64,000 bases of DNA from Streptomyces rubiginosohelvolus (GCF_014649875.1 NZ_BMTW01000004.1:310001-374000); one strand, 5' to 3'; positions 42,076-50,575 are shown, numbered from the stretch's first letter. Translations and numbers: made by a program. The notes: generated from the letters alone by a model not told the origin.

Positions 42076-42095
42076 GCTAGCGCGGTCGCGCTAGC
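42076..42095. promoter_or_regulatory. 20-bp operator palindrome of the toxin-antitoxin pair
   Basis: GCTAGCGCG-GT-CGCGCTAGC is a perfect 9-bp inverted repeat starting 9 bases before the antitoxin ATG. The length and near-start position fit a ribbon-helix-helix operator. Confidence 0.8.
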
Positions 42096-42162
42096 ACCGG
42101 CAAGGGGAGCGTGCGACCACCCTGCGGAATGCGATCGACGCCCCGGCGCGGCGGATGGTGGG

Positions 42163-42603
42163 ATGGCCGTCATGAACGATCTTTCGCTGTCGACACGGTC
42201 CGCGACCCCGGCCGATCTGGACGAGGTCCTCGCCTTCTGGAAGGTGGCCGCCGAGGGCACCAGCATCAGCGACGACGGGGACGGGGTCGCCCGCCTGGTG
42301 GAACGGGACCCCGAGGCGTTGATCCTGGCCGAGCGGGAGGGGGAACTGGTCGGCACGGTCATCGCGGGCTTCGACGGCTGGCGCTGCCATCTCTACCGCC
42401 TCGCGGTCCACCCGGACCAGCGGCGCCGGGGTGTGGGAAGCACCCTCCTCGCGGCGGCGGAGGAACGGTTCACCGCTCTGGGCGGGCGGCGCGCCGACGC
42501 CATGGTCCTCGACCGCAACAGCTCCGCGCACCACGCCTGGCGCGCGGCGGGATACGGGCCCGAGCCGCAGTGGAGCCGCTGGGTGAAGCATCTGACGGAC
42601 TGA
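42163..42603 (+). CDS. GNAT family N-acetyltransferase
   Basis: A 146-residue GNAT protein; the acetyl-CoA loop HPDQRRRGVGSTLL is near residue 88, followed by FTALGGRRADAMVLDRNSSAHHAWRAAGYG. RimI-like size, but the acceptor cannot be predicted. The ATG at 42163 and one at 42172 are both possible. Next gene begins 105 bases later. Confidence 0.82.
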   Translation: MAVMNDLSLSTRSATPADLDEVLAFWKVAAEGTSISDDGDGVARLVERDPEALILAEREGELVGTVIAGFDGWRCHLYRLAVHPDQRRRGVGSTLLAAAEERFTALGGRRADAMVLDRNSSAHHAWRAAGYGPEPQWSRWVKHLTD

Positions 42604-42708
42604 TGCGGTAGGAGGGAGCGCCGCTGGGCAGACGCCTACGATGACCATGCTCCACCGACATCGCGCGGTCCCCCCGCCCCTGCCCGATCATGGGACGGAG
42701 GTGAACCG

Positions 42709-44046
42709 ATGACCGAAGTGCTTCTGCTGCTCGTCGCCCTGCTGCTCTGCGTCGCCTGCGGCGCGTTCGTCGCGGCGGAGTTCTCGCTGACCACGGTGGA
42801 GCGCAGCGAACTCGAACGGGCTGTCGAGCGGGGCGAGCGGGGTGCCGCGAGCGCGCTGAAGGCCGTCCGGAGTCTCACGTTCCAGCTCTCGGGGGCCCAG
42901 CTCGGCATCACCGTCACCAACCTGGTGATCGGCATGCTCTCCGAGCCGTCCATCGCCAAGCTGATCCGCGGCCCCGTCGAGGCGGCGGGGCTGCATCCCG
43001 CCGCCGCGTCCACCCTGGCGCTCGTCATCGGTACGGCGCTGTCCACGGTGGTTCTGATGGTGGTCGGCGAGCTGGTTCCGAAGAACTGGGCGATCTCCTC
43101 CCCGCTGACCGTGGCCAAGGCGGTGGCGACACCGCAACGGGGCTTCACGGCGGTGTTCCGGCCCTTCATCAGCCACCTGAACAACACCGCCAACCGGATC
43201 GTGCGCCGCTTCGGCCTGGAGCCGACGGAGGAGCTGGCCTCCGCCCGCAGCCCGCAGGAGCTGGTGGCGCTGGCCCGGCACTCCGCGAAGGAGGGCGCGC
43301 TGGAGGCGGACACGGCCGAGCTGTTCGTCCGCACCCTGAACCTCTCCGAGCTGACGGCGGAGAACGTGATGACCCCGCGGGTCCAGGTGACCGCGCTGGA
43401 CCTGCACGCGACGGCGGAGGACGTCGCCAACGCCACGCGGGCGACCGGTCTGTCCCGCTTCCCCGTCTATCGGGGCAGCCTGGACACCGTGGTCGGCGTG
43501 GCCCACATCAAGGACGTCCTGGCGATCCCCGCCGACCGGCGGCCCCGGACCCGCGTCTCGGAACTGCTGCGCGAGCCCCTGCTCGTACCGGAGACGCTCA
43601 CCGTGGACAAGCTGCTGGACCGGCTGTCCGGCAAGCTCGCCATGGCCGTGGTGATCGACGAGTACGGCGGTACGGCCGGGGTCGCGACGCTGGAGGACAT
43701 CGTGGAGGAAGTCGTCGGCGAGGTCCGCGACGAGCACGACCCGCACGAGACACCCGATCTGGCCGCCGCGGGTGAGGACGCGGACGGCCGCACCCTGTGG
43801 TCGGCGGACGGGGCGGCGCGCACCGACCAGCTCCGCAGGATCGGTCTGCGGGTGCCGGAGGGGCCCTACGAGACCCTCGCCGGGCTGATCGCCGCCGAGC
43901 TCGGTCGGATCCCGACGGTGGACGACAGCGTCGAGCTGTCGGGCTGGCGGATCGATGTGGTGGACGCGTCGGGCCGCCGGGCCGCGCGGGCCCTGCTGCA
44001 CGCCCCGCTGCCGGGGTCCGAGGACCGGACGGAGGACGAACGGTGA
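42709..44046 (+). CDS. CNNM/HlyC-CorC family protein (DUF21, CBS pair, CorC_HlyC)
   Basis: A 445-residue protein with a DUF21 membrane domain (three to four helices to about residue 190; VAAEFSLTTVERSELERAVERG near 15 and AQLGITVTNLVIG near 64), a CBS pair (TAENVMTPRVQVTALDL... to VVIDEYGGTAGVATLEDIVEEVVGE) and the C-terminal CorC_HlyC domain (GPYETLAGLIAAELG). Such proteins export Mg2+/Co2+ or protect against metal stress. ATG 42709 follows GGAGGTGA. It overlaps the next CNNM gene by 4 bases. Confidence 0.92.
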   Translation: MTEVLLLLVALLLCVACGAFVAAEFSLTTVERSELERAVERGERGAASALKAVRSLTFQLSGAQLGITVTNLVIGMLSEPSIAKLIRGPVEAAGLHPAAASTLALVIGTALSTVVLMVVGELVPKNWAISSPLTVAKAVATPQRGFTAVFRPFISHLNNTANRIVRRFGLEPTEELASARSPQELVALARHSAKEGALEADTAELFVRTLNLSELTAENVMTPRVQVTALDLHATAEDVANATRATGLSRFPVYRGSLDTVVGVAHIKDVLAIPADRRPRTRVSELLREPLLVPETLTVDKLLDRLSGKLAMAVVIDEYGGTAGVATLEDIVEEVVGEVRDEHDPHETPDLAAAGEDADGRTLWSADGAARTDQLRRIGLRVPEGPYETLAGLIAAELGRIPTVDDSVELSGWRIDVVDASGRRAARALLHAPLPGSEDRTEDER

Positions 44047-45062
44047 TCGTTCTCCAGCTCTTCATCGGTCTGCTGACCCTCGTGGCCAACGGCTTCTTCG
44101 TCGGCGCCGAGTTCGCCATGATCTCGGTGCGCCGCAGCCAGATCGAACCGGAGGCCGAGGCCGGGAACCGGCGGGCCCACAGTGTCATCTGGGGCCTGGA
44201 GCACGTCTCCGCGCTGCTCGCCGCCGCCCAGCTCGGCATCACGCTCTGCACCCTGGTGCTGGGCATCGTCGCCGAACCGGCCATCGCGCATCTGCTGGAG
44301 CCGGTCTTCGACGCGGTCGGGGTGCCGCACGGTCTGGTGCACCCGCTGTCGTTCGTCATCGCCCTGAGCGTGGCGACGTATCTGCACATGCTGCTGGGCG
44401 AGATGGTCCCGAAGAACATCTCGCTGGCCGAACCGACCCGCAGCGCCCTGGCGCTCGGCCCGCCGCTGGTCGCGATGGCCCGGGCGCTGCGGCCGGTGAT
44501 CTTCGCGATCAACGCGTTCGCCAACGCCCTGCTCAAGCTGTTGCGGGTGGAGACGAAGGACGAGGTCTCCGCGACGTTCTCGGACGACGAACTGGCCCGG
44601 ATGGTGCAGGACGCCGGGGACGCCGGACTGGTCGACGACCGTTCCGCGCAACGGCTCCACCATGCTCTGGAGCTGGGGCGCCGGCCGGTGCGGGATGTGG
44701 TGATGCCGGTCGACCGGGTGCTGTACGCCCAGGTCGGCACGACGCCGGAGGAGCTGGAGCGGCTCTCGTCCGAGTCCGGGTTCTCCCGCTTCCCGGTGAT
44801 GGACCGCGAACAGCGCATCCTCGGCTACTTCCATGTGAAGGACGCCCTGGACGCGATGCCGCGCGATGTCCCCTTCCCGGTGTCGGCGATGCGGCCGATC
44901 GCCCGGGTCCGGACGGCGACTCCGCTGGACGACGCGCTGACCGCGATGCGCCGCAGCCGGACCCATCTGGCGGCGGTCCTCGACGAGAACGGGCGGCTGG
45001 CGGGCATGGTCACGATGGAGGACGTACTGCGCGAACTCGTCGGACGGCCGGGGTCCCGCTGA
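44043..45062 (+). CDS. CNNM family protein lacking the CorC_HlyC domain
   Basis: A 339-residue DUF21-CBS protein (VGAEFAMISVRRSQIEPEAEAG near 21, AQLGITLCTLVLG near 61, CBS pair from VRDVVMPVDRVLYAQ to AVLDENGRLAGMVTMEDVLRELVG). It ends at the second CBS domain, so it lacks the CorC_HlyC domain present in its upstream neighbour. The GTG at 44043 overlaps the previous TGA (GTGA), indicating translational coupling, and the two may form a hetero-oligomer. Confidence 0.9.
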   Translation: MIVLQLFIGLLTLVANGFFVGAEFAMISVRRSQIEPEAEAGNRRAHSVIWGLEHVSALLAAAQLGITLCTLVLGIVAEPAIAHLLEPVFDAVGVPHGLVHPLSFVIALSVATYLHMLLGEMVPKNISLAEPTRSALALGPPLVAMARALRPVIFAINAFANALLKLLRVETKDEVSATFSDDELARMVQDAGDAGLVDDRSAQRLHHALELGRRPVRDVVMPVDRVLYAQVGTTPEELERLSSESGFSRFPVMDREQRILGYFHVKDALDAMPRDVPFPVSAMRPIARVRTATPLDDALTAMRRSRTHLAAVLDENGRLAGMVTMEDVLRELVGRPGSR

Positions 45063-45106
45063 CCGACTGGCCGTACCGACCTACCGACCGGTACGCTCAT
45101 CGGGCC

Positions 45107-45955
45107 ATGGAATTGAATGCCTCCTACACCAGTCTCGTCGCGGTCGGCGACTCGTTCACCGAGGGCATGTCCGACCTGCTCGCCGACGGTACGTACCGGG
45201 GCTGGGCCGACGTCCTCGCCGCCCGGCTCGCGGTCCGGTCCCCCGGGTTCCGGTACGCCAATCTCGCCGTACGCGGGAAGCTCATCGGCCAGATCGTCGA
45301 CGAGCAGGTGGAGGCGGCGGCCGAGCTCCGGGCCGATGTGGTCACGCTCGTCGGCGGGCTCAACGACACGTTGCGCCCGAAGTGCGACATGGGGATGGTC
45401 AGGGCCCGGCTCGAAGAGGCCGTGGAGCGTCTCGCGCCGACCTGCAAGCAGCTGGTGCTGATGCGCAGCCCCGGGCGCAGCGGGCCGGTGTTCGACCGGT
45501 TCCGGCCCCGGGTGGAGGCGCTGTTCGCCCTGATCGACGATCTGGCGGGGCAGCACGGCGCCGTGGTGGTGGACCTCTACTCCGCGCCCTCGATCGCCGA
45601 CCCCCGGATGTGGGACGTGGACCGGCTCCACCTTGCCGCCGAGGGCCACCGGCGCGTCGCCGAGGCCGTCTGGCAGACGCTGGGGCTGCCGGCCGAGCTG
45701 GACTGGCGGGCTCGGATGCCCGCGACCGCACCGCCACGCTGGGCGGCCCGGCGGACGGAGGACATCCGCTTCGCCCGGCAGCACCTGGCCCCCTGGATCG
45801 GACGACGGCTCACCGGCCGTTCCTCCGGCGACGGACGCTCGGGCGCCCAGTTCGACGCCGCGACGGGCAAGGCCTTCTGGATCACCCCGACGGACGCCGA
45901 GACCCCGGGCCCGGTGACGGAGTGGCGGCGCGCCGCCTCTCCCGCCCCCTCGTAG
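45107..45955 (+). CDS. SGNH/GDSL-type hydrolase
   Basis: A 282-residue intracellular esterase/lipase-like protein. Block I is VAVGDSFTEG (Ser16), block III VGGLNDTL (Asn) near 86, and block V DVDRLHLAAEGH near 171 with the Asp and His of the triad. No signal peptide is present. The last 90 residues form an extra Arg- and Trp-rich region (RWAARRTEDIRFARQHLAPW) not part of the core. The substrate is unknown. It follows the CNNM pair by 44 bases on the same strand. Confidence 0.88.
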   Translation: MELNASYTSLVAVGDSFTEGMSDLLADGTYRGWADVLAARLAVRSPGFRYANLAVRGKLIGQIVDEQVEAAAELRADVVTLVGGLNDTLRPKCDMGMVRARLEEAVERLAPTCKQLVLMRSPGRSGPVFDRFRPRVEALFALIDDLAGQHGAVVVDLYSAPSIADPRMWDVDRLHLAAEGHRRVAEAVWQTLGLPAELDWRARMPATAPPRWAARRTEDIRFARQHLAPWIGRRLTGRSSGDGRSGAQFDAATGKAFWITPTDAETPGPVTEWRRAASPAPS

Positions 45956-46017
45956 CCGGCCCTCCTTCGTAGCAAGCCACAAACGGGGGCGCGGCGCTGG
46001 CCTGCACGAACCGCCAG

Positions 46018-46023
46018 TAGAAT
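46018..46023 (+). promoter_or_regulatory. Probable -10 box for a leaderless purB transcript
   Basis: TAGAAT at 46018-46023 is a near-consensus -10 element. The GTG start codon of purB is at 46032 and no ribosome site lies between, so transcription probably begins at or next to the start codon. Confidence 0.6.
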
Positions 46024-46031
46024 CCCTTTAC

Positions 46032-47474
46032 GTGAACGCCGTGTCTGCGAAGCCTCGCATCCCCAATGTCCTGGCCGGCCGCTACGCCTCCGCGGAGCTG
46101 GCCGTCCTCTGGTCCCCCGAGCAGAAGGTGAAGCTGGAGCGTCAGCTGTGGCTGGCGGTGCTGCGTGCTCAGAAGGACCTCGGGATCGAGGTGCCCGACG
46201 CGGCGCTGGCCGACTACGAGCGGGTGCTGGACCAGGTGGACCTGGCCTCCATCGCCGAGCGCGAGAAGGTCACCCGGCATGACGTGAAGGCCCGGATCGA
46301 GGAGTTCAACGCCCTCGCGGGGCATGAGCAGGTCCACAAGGGCATGACCTCCCGGGACCTGACGGAGAACGTCGAGCAGCTGCAGATCCGCCTCTCGCTG
46401 GAGCTGATGCGCGACCGCACCGTGGCTGTGCTGGCCCGGCTCGGCAAGCTCGCGGCGGAGTACCGCGAGCTGGTGATCGCCGGACGCTCCCACAACGTCG
46501 CCGCGCAGGCGACGACGCTGGGCAAGCGCTTCGCGACCGCCGCCGACGAGCTGCTGGTCGCCTACGGCCGCCTGGAGGACCTCCTCTCCCGCTACCCGCT
46601 GCGCGGGATCAAGGGCCCGGTCGGCACGGCCCAGGACATGCTGGACCTGCTCGGCGGCGACGCGGGCAAGCTCGCCGACCTCGAGCAGCGCATCGCCGGG
46701 CATCTCGGCTTCGCCGAGGCGTTCACCTCGGTCGGCCAGGTCTATCCCCGGTCGCTCGACTACGACGTGGTCACCGCCCTGGTGCAGCTGGCCGCGGCGC
46801 CCTCCTCGGTGGCGAAGACCATCCGGCTGATGGCGGGCCACGAGCTGGTGACCGAGGGCTTCAAGCCCGGCCAGGTCGGCTCGTCCGCGATGCCGCACAA
46901 GATGAACACGCGCTCCTGCGAGCGGGTCAACGGGCTGATGGTGATCCTGCGCGGCTACGCCTCGATGACCGGTGAGCTGGCGGGCGACCAGTGGAACGAG
47001 GGCGATGTGTCCTGCTCCGTGGTCCGCCGGGTGGCACTCCCGGACGCGTTCTTCGCGTTCGACGGCCTGCTGGAGACCTTCCTGACGGTGCTGGACGAGT
47101 TCGGCGCGTTCCCCGCGGTCGTGGCGCGCGAGCTGGACCGCTACCTCCCCTTCCTGGCCACCACCAAGGTCCTGATGGGCGCCGTACGGGCCGGGGTCGG
47201 CCGTGAGCTGGCCCACGAGGCGATCAAGGAGAACGCGGTCGCCTCCGCCCTCGCGATGCGGGAGCAGGGCGCCGAGCGCAACGAGCTGCTCGACAAGCTC
47301 GCCGCGGACGAGCGGATCCCGCTGGACCGGGCGCAGCTGGACGAGCTGATGGCCGACAAGCTCTCGTTCACGGGTGCCGCGGGTGACCAGGTGACCTCGC
47401 TGGTCGCCCGGATCGAGGAGATCACCAAGCAGCACCCCGAGGCAGCGGGCTACACCCCCGGCTCGATCCTCTGA
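46032..47474 (+). CDS. purB: Adenylosuccinate lyase
   Basis: A 480-residue fumarase-superfamily enzyme acting at two steps of purine synthesis (SAICAR to AICAR, adenylosuccinate to AMP). The signature SSAMPHKMNTRSCER (catalytic Ser loop) is near residue 280, KGMTSRDLTENV near 103 and AGRSHNVAAQATTLGKR near 150. The start is GTG 46032 with no ribosome site; see the -10 box at 46018. Lengths and motifs match actinobacterial PurB. Confidence 0.96.
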   Translation: MNAVSAKPRIPNVLAGRYASAELAVLWSPEQKVKLERQLWLAVLRAQKDLGIEVPDAALADYERVLDQVDLASIAEREKVTRHDVKARIEEFNALAGHEQVHKGMTSRDLTENVEQLQIRLSLELMRDRTVAVLARLGKLAAEYRELVIAGRSHNVAAQATTLGKRFATAADELLVAYGRLEDLLSRYPLRGIKGPVGTAQDMLDLLGGDAGKLADLEQRIAGHLGFAEAFTSVGQVYPRSLDYDVVTALVQLAAAPSSVAKTIRLMAGHELVTEGFKPGQVGSSAMPHKMNTRSCERVNGLMVILRGYASMTGELAGDQWNEGDVSCSVVRRVALPDAFFAFDGLLETFLTVLDEFGAFPAVVARELDRYLPFLATTKVLMGAVRAGVGRELAHEAIKENAVASALAMREQGAERNELLDKLAADERIPLDRAQLDELMADKLSFTGAAGDQVTSLVARIEEITKQHPEAAGYTPGSIL

Positions 47475-47489
47475 CCGGCACCGCCGTCA

Positions 47490-47557
47490 CCGTATGACGC
47501 GCGAAGCGGCCTGACACCCGAAGCCGCATGACACCGGAAGCCGTATGACGCCGGAAG
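47490..47557 (+). repeat. Four tandem 17-bp repeats over the mug start
   Basis: Units at 47490, 47507, 47524 and 47541 follow the pattern CCG(T/C)ATGAC(G/A)C(C/G)(C/G)GAAG; unit 2 reads CCTGAC in place of an ATG. The start codon of mug is the ATG in unit 4. Units 1 and 3 also carry ATGs, opening six-codon frames (MTREAA and MTPEAV) that end at the next TGA, the latter overlapping the mug ATG. Confidence 0.85.
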
Positions 47558-48093
47558 AGCTGAACGCCGCCCGTGGCCGCATCGTCCCCGATGTGGCCAC
47601 GGGCGCTCTGCGCGTGCTCTTCTGCGGCATCAACCCGAGCCTCACGACCGCGGTGACGGGTCACCACTTCGCCCACCCGGGGAACCGGTTCTGGCCGGTA
47701 CTGCACCGTTCCGGTTTCACCCCGCGGCAGTTGCGTCCGGCGGAGCAGGGCGAGCTGCTCGGCCTCGGACTCGGGATCACCAACGTGGTGGCGCGGGCCA
47801 CGGCCCGGGCGGACGAGCTGGACGCGGAGGAGTTCCGCGAAGGCGGGGCGGCGCTTGCGGCCAAGGTCGAACGGCTCGCCCCGCAGTGGCTCGCGGTGGT
47901 CGGCATCACCGCCTACCGCACGGCCTTCGGCGAGCCCAAGGCCCGTATCGGCCCCCAGGACCGCACGATCGGCGGCGCCCGTGTGTGGGCCCTCCCCAAC
48001 CCCAGCGGCCTCAACGCCCACTGGACGGTCCAGACCATGGCCGAGGAGTACGCCCGGCTCCGGGAGGCCGTGACCGACCGGTCCGGCTCGTAA
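47545..48093 (+). CDS. mug: G/U mismatch-specific uracil DNA glycosylase
   Basis: A 182-residue Mug/TDG-type glycosylase that removes uracil or ethenocytosine opposite guanine. The active-site motif GINPSL includes Asn30, FAHPGNRFWPVLHRSG is typical of the family, and the C-terminal LPNPSGLNAHWT is the intercalation loop. ATG 47545 sits in the last of four 17-bp repeats with GGAAG eight bases upstream. It may be read from the purB promoter; the gap from purB is 70 bases. Confidence 0.93.
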   Translation: MTPEELNAARGRIVPDVATGALRVLFCGINPSLTTAVTGHHFAHPGNRFWPVLHRSGFTPRQLRPAEQGELLGLGLGITNVVARATARADELDAEEFREGGAALAAKVERLAPQWLAVVGITAYRTAFGEPKARIGPQDRTIGGARVWALPNPSGLNAHWTVQTMAEEYARLREAVTDRSGS

Positions 48094-48223
48094 CGCGCGT
48101 CCCGATTCGTCGCTCCGGGGTGACCCAGGTTGCGGCTCGATACCGGCTTCCCGCGCTGGTCGCAGGGGCCCCGGCCAGCGAGTACGATCCGGCAGACATG
48201 CGCACGAGCTGGGAGGACATACC

Positions 48224-49381
48224 GTGGGCCGGCTGACCGGTGGGGACCCGTCGCTGTTGCGGCGGATCAATTCCGCGGTAGTGCTGCACGCCCTGAGGGG
48301 GGCCGTCGCACCGACCCTGACGGACCTGACGCGGATCACGGGCCTGTCCCGGCCGACGGTCGAAGGGGTCGTCGAGGGGCTGTTCGAAGCGGGTCTCGTG
48401 GTCGAGGCCGTGCCCGACGAGAGCGAGGCGCGACGCCAGGGGCGCCCTGCCCGGAGGTTCCGCTTCCGGGCCGAGGCGGGGCACCTCCTCGGTGTGGAGA
48501 TCGGCCCGCACCGGGTATCGGCGCTCATCTCGGGGCTGGACGGGCGGATCATCGGGGCCGGCTCCCGCGTGGTGTCGGAGACCGCGGGCGCGGACGACCG
48601 GCTCGACCAGGTCCGGGCCGTCATCGCCGATGTGCTGCGCCGCACCGGAGTGGCCCGGAGCAGTCTGCGCGCGGTCGGCGTGGGCAGTCCCGGGATCGTG
48701 GAGGCCGACGGCACCGTGCGGCTGGGTACGGCGTTGCCGGACTGGACCGGCCTCCCGCTCGGGGAGCGGCTGCGCCGTTCGTTCCGCTGCCCCGTGCTCG
48801 TCGAGAACGACGCCAACGCCGCCGCGGTGGCGGAGCACTGGAAGGGTGCGGCCACCGAGTCCGACGACGTGGTCTTCGTGCTGGCGGGGCTGAGCCCCGG
48901 CGCGGGGTCCTTGATCGGCGGGCGGCTGCACCGGGGGTTCGGCGGGGCCGCCGGGGAGATCGGCGCACTGCACCTGCTGGGCAGGGAGCTGACGCCGGAG
49001 CATCTGCTGTCGACGACGGACACACCCCTGGACCCGCTGGACGAGCAGGCGGTGGCCGTGGTGTTCGCCAAGGCCAAGGAGGGCGACGCGGGGGCCCAGG
49101 CGGCGGTCGAGCGGTTCCTTCAGCGGCTGGTGCACGATGTGGCGGCGCTGGTGCTGGCGCTCGACCCGGAGCTGGTCGTGGTCGGCGGCTGGGCGGCCGG
49201 ACTGGACGGAGTGCTGGAACCTCTCCGCAAGGAGCTGGCCCGCTACTGTCTGCGCCCGCCCCGGGTGACGCTGTCACTGCTCGGAGAGGCCGCCGTCGCG
49301 ACGGGGGCGCTGCGGCTCGCGCTGGACCATGTCGAAGAGGAGCTGTTCGCCGTCGAGGGAGCCGTGACGGCCCGCCGCTGA
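48224..49381 (+). CDS. ROK family transcriptional regulator
   Basis: A 385-residue ROK repressor: an N-terminal MarR-like winged HTH (LRRINSAVVLHALRGAVAPTLTDLTRITGLSRPTVEGVVEGL, about 12-55) followed by a sugar-kinase-like fold with ENDANAAAVAEHW near 204 and GFGGAAGEIG near 241. The CxCGxxGC zinc motif of many ROK proteins is absent. Its target is unknown. The GTG at 48224 has GGGAGG eight bases upstream. Confidence 0.9.
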   Translation: MGRLTGGDPSLLRRINSAVVLHALRGAVAPTLTDLTRITGLSRPTVEGVVEGLFEAGLVVEAVPDESEARRQGRPARRFRFRAEAGHLLGVEIGPHRVSALISGLDGRIIGAGSRVVSETAGADDRLDQVRAVIADVLRRTGVARSSLRAVGVGSPGIVEADGTVRLGTALPDWTGLPLGERLRRSFRCPVLVENDANAAAVAEHWKGAATESDDVVFVLAGLSPGAGSLIGGRLHRGFGGAAGEIGALHLLGRELTPEHLLSTTDTPLDPLDEQAVAVVFAKAKEGDAGAQAAVERFLQRLVHDVAALVLALDPELVVVGGWAAGLDGVLEPLRKELARYCLRPPRVTLSLLGEAAVATGALRLALDHVEEELFAVEGAVTARR

Positions 49382-49509
49382 CCGTGCAGGCGAAAGCGGG
49401 CCGGGGCGCGGACACAGGCGGGCCTGCTGCCGACGCGCCTTCCCACCGCCCTGGACCGACAAGGGCCCGGGTGCTGCTTCGTGACCCCGGAACGGGCCGG
49501 GGACGACGC

Positions 49510-49557
49510 ATGCCCGCCGCTCTCCGATGACCGGAGTCATCGGAGAGCGGCGGGCAT
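49510..49557. terminator. 22-bp perfect hairpin between convergent ROK and GntR genes
   Basis: The stem spans 49510-49531 and 49536-49557 with a CGGA loop (begins ATGCCCGCCGCTCTCC). It serves as terminator in both directions; its length is the longest perfect stem in the window. Confidence 0.95.
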
Positions 49558-49579
49558 GGGGCCGAGCGGGCCGCAGGTG

Positions 49580-50350
49580 TCAGGAGGCCTGGCGTTCCGG
49601 CTGTTCGTCGTGGCTGATCTCCAGCGCGCCGGAGTCCCCGAAGGTGAGCCGGCAGGTGTCCGCACGGTAGGTGGCGACGGAGACGGCCGCCGTACCGTCC
49701 GCGGTGAAGTAGCGGGTGGTGACGACGAGGACGGGGGCGCCGGGGAGCCGGTCCAGTTCCTTGGCGTCGTCCGCGCGCGCGGAGCCGAGCTCCACGGAGC
49801 GGTCCTGGCCCTGCAGGCCGAGCCGGTGCAGCTCGCGCAGGACGCTCCGGGCGCGGACCGGGCCGGACGGGGCTTCGATGGCGGAGAGATCGGGGACCGA
49901 GGAGGCGGGGACGTAGAGAAGCTCCGCCGCTACCGCCTGCCCCTGGGTGTCACGGATCCGGCGCACGACGTGCACCGGCTCGGCGGGGTCCGTTCCGAGC
50001 ATCGCGACCACCGGCGCCGGGGCCTTGGCCATGGTGCTGTCGAGCGGCTGCCAGGCCTCGCCGCCGACGCCGTCCGCCCATTCCCGCTGGTCGGTGGAGA
50101 CGGCGACGCCCACGCGCGGCGGGGCGACGGTCGTCCCGACACCGCGGCGGCGCTGCAGCCTGCCTTCGAGTTCGAGCTGCTCCAGGGCCTGCCGGAGCGT
50201 GGCTCGCGCAACACCGAACCGCGCCGCGAGGTCCCGCTCGTTGGGCAGGATCTCCCCCACCGCAAAGTCCGAGTCGAGTGCCTCACTGAGCACGGTCTTG
50301 AGGTGCCAGTACTTCGGCTCCTGTACCGATTCCAGCTGCGTGGTCCCCAC
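49580..50350 (-). CDS. GntR family regulator with UTRA domain
   Basis: A 256-residue HutC-type GntR protein; the winged HTH spans about 10-75 (PNERDLAARFGVARATLRQALEQLELEGRLQRRRGVGT) and the UTRA effector domain the rest (LDRLPGAPVLVVTTRYFTADG and SVATYRADTCRLTFG). I use GTG 50350, six bases after GGAGG, rather than the upstream ATG at 50365. Sugar- or amino-sugar-responsive regulation is usual. An AT-rich inverted repeat lies upstream. Confidence 0.9.
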   Translation of the reverse strand: MGTTQLESVQEPKYWHLKTVLSEALDSDFAVGEILPNERDLAARFGVARATLRQALEQLELEGRLQRRRGVGTTVAPPRVGVAVSTDQREWADGVGGEAWQPLDSTMAKAPAPVVAMLGTDPAEPVHVVRRIRDTQGQAVAAELLYVPASSVPDLSAIEAPSGPVRARSVLRELHRLGLQGQDRSVELGSARADDAKELDRLPGAPVLVVTTRYFTADGTAAVSVATYRADTCRLTFGDSGALEISHDEQPERQAS

Positions 50351-50390
50351 CCTGATCCTCCGCAATCGCCCGGCGCCATTTCCGCGACGT

Positions 50391-50415
50391 TATTTATTAA
50401 AGGTTCCTGCCTTAA
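50391..50415. promoter_or_regulatory. AT-rich imperfect inverted repeat upstream of gntR
   Basis: TTATTAAAGG-TTCCTG-CCTTAAG includes a 6-bp inverted repeat (TTAAAGG and CCTTAA) in an unusually AT-rich patch 40-65 bases upstream of the regulator start. It may include the gntR promoter and autoregulatory site. Confidence 0.5.
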
Positions 50416-50539
50416 GTGGAGACCCTAGGACGGCATACCCCCTTGGTCAAGACCAATCCTTATTCCGTAACGCAGTGAAACGGGACTCTGGCGCAGAGCG
50501 TTCACACGACGTTCGCGGAGCCGTGAGGCGAGCGCAGCA

Positions 50540-50575
50540 CAGAGCCCCGCCATCGCGACAGACGGCGGGGCTCTG
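50540..50575 (-). terminator. Hairpin terminator of the sigma factor gene
   Basis: CAGAGCCCCGCC and GGCGGGGCTCTG form a perfect 12-bp stem with a 12-base loop, 62 bases past the ECF41 sigma stop in its direction of transcription. Confidence 0.85.

Noticed and set aside
41472..42362. 296-residue frame containing the Doc-like toxin
   Set aside because: The upstream part is antisense to the GNAT gene and overlaps the antitoxin; the TTG at 41843 gives the correct toxin length.
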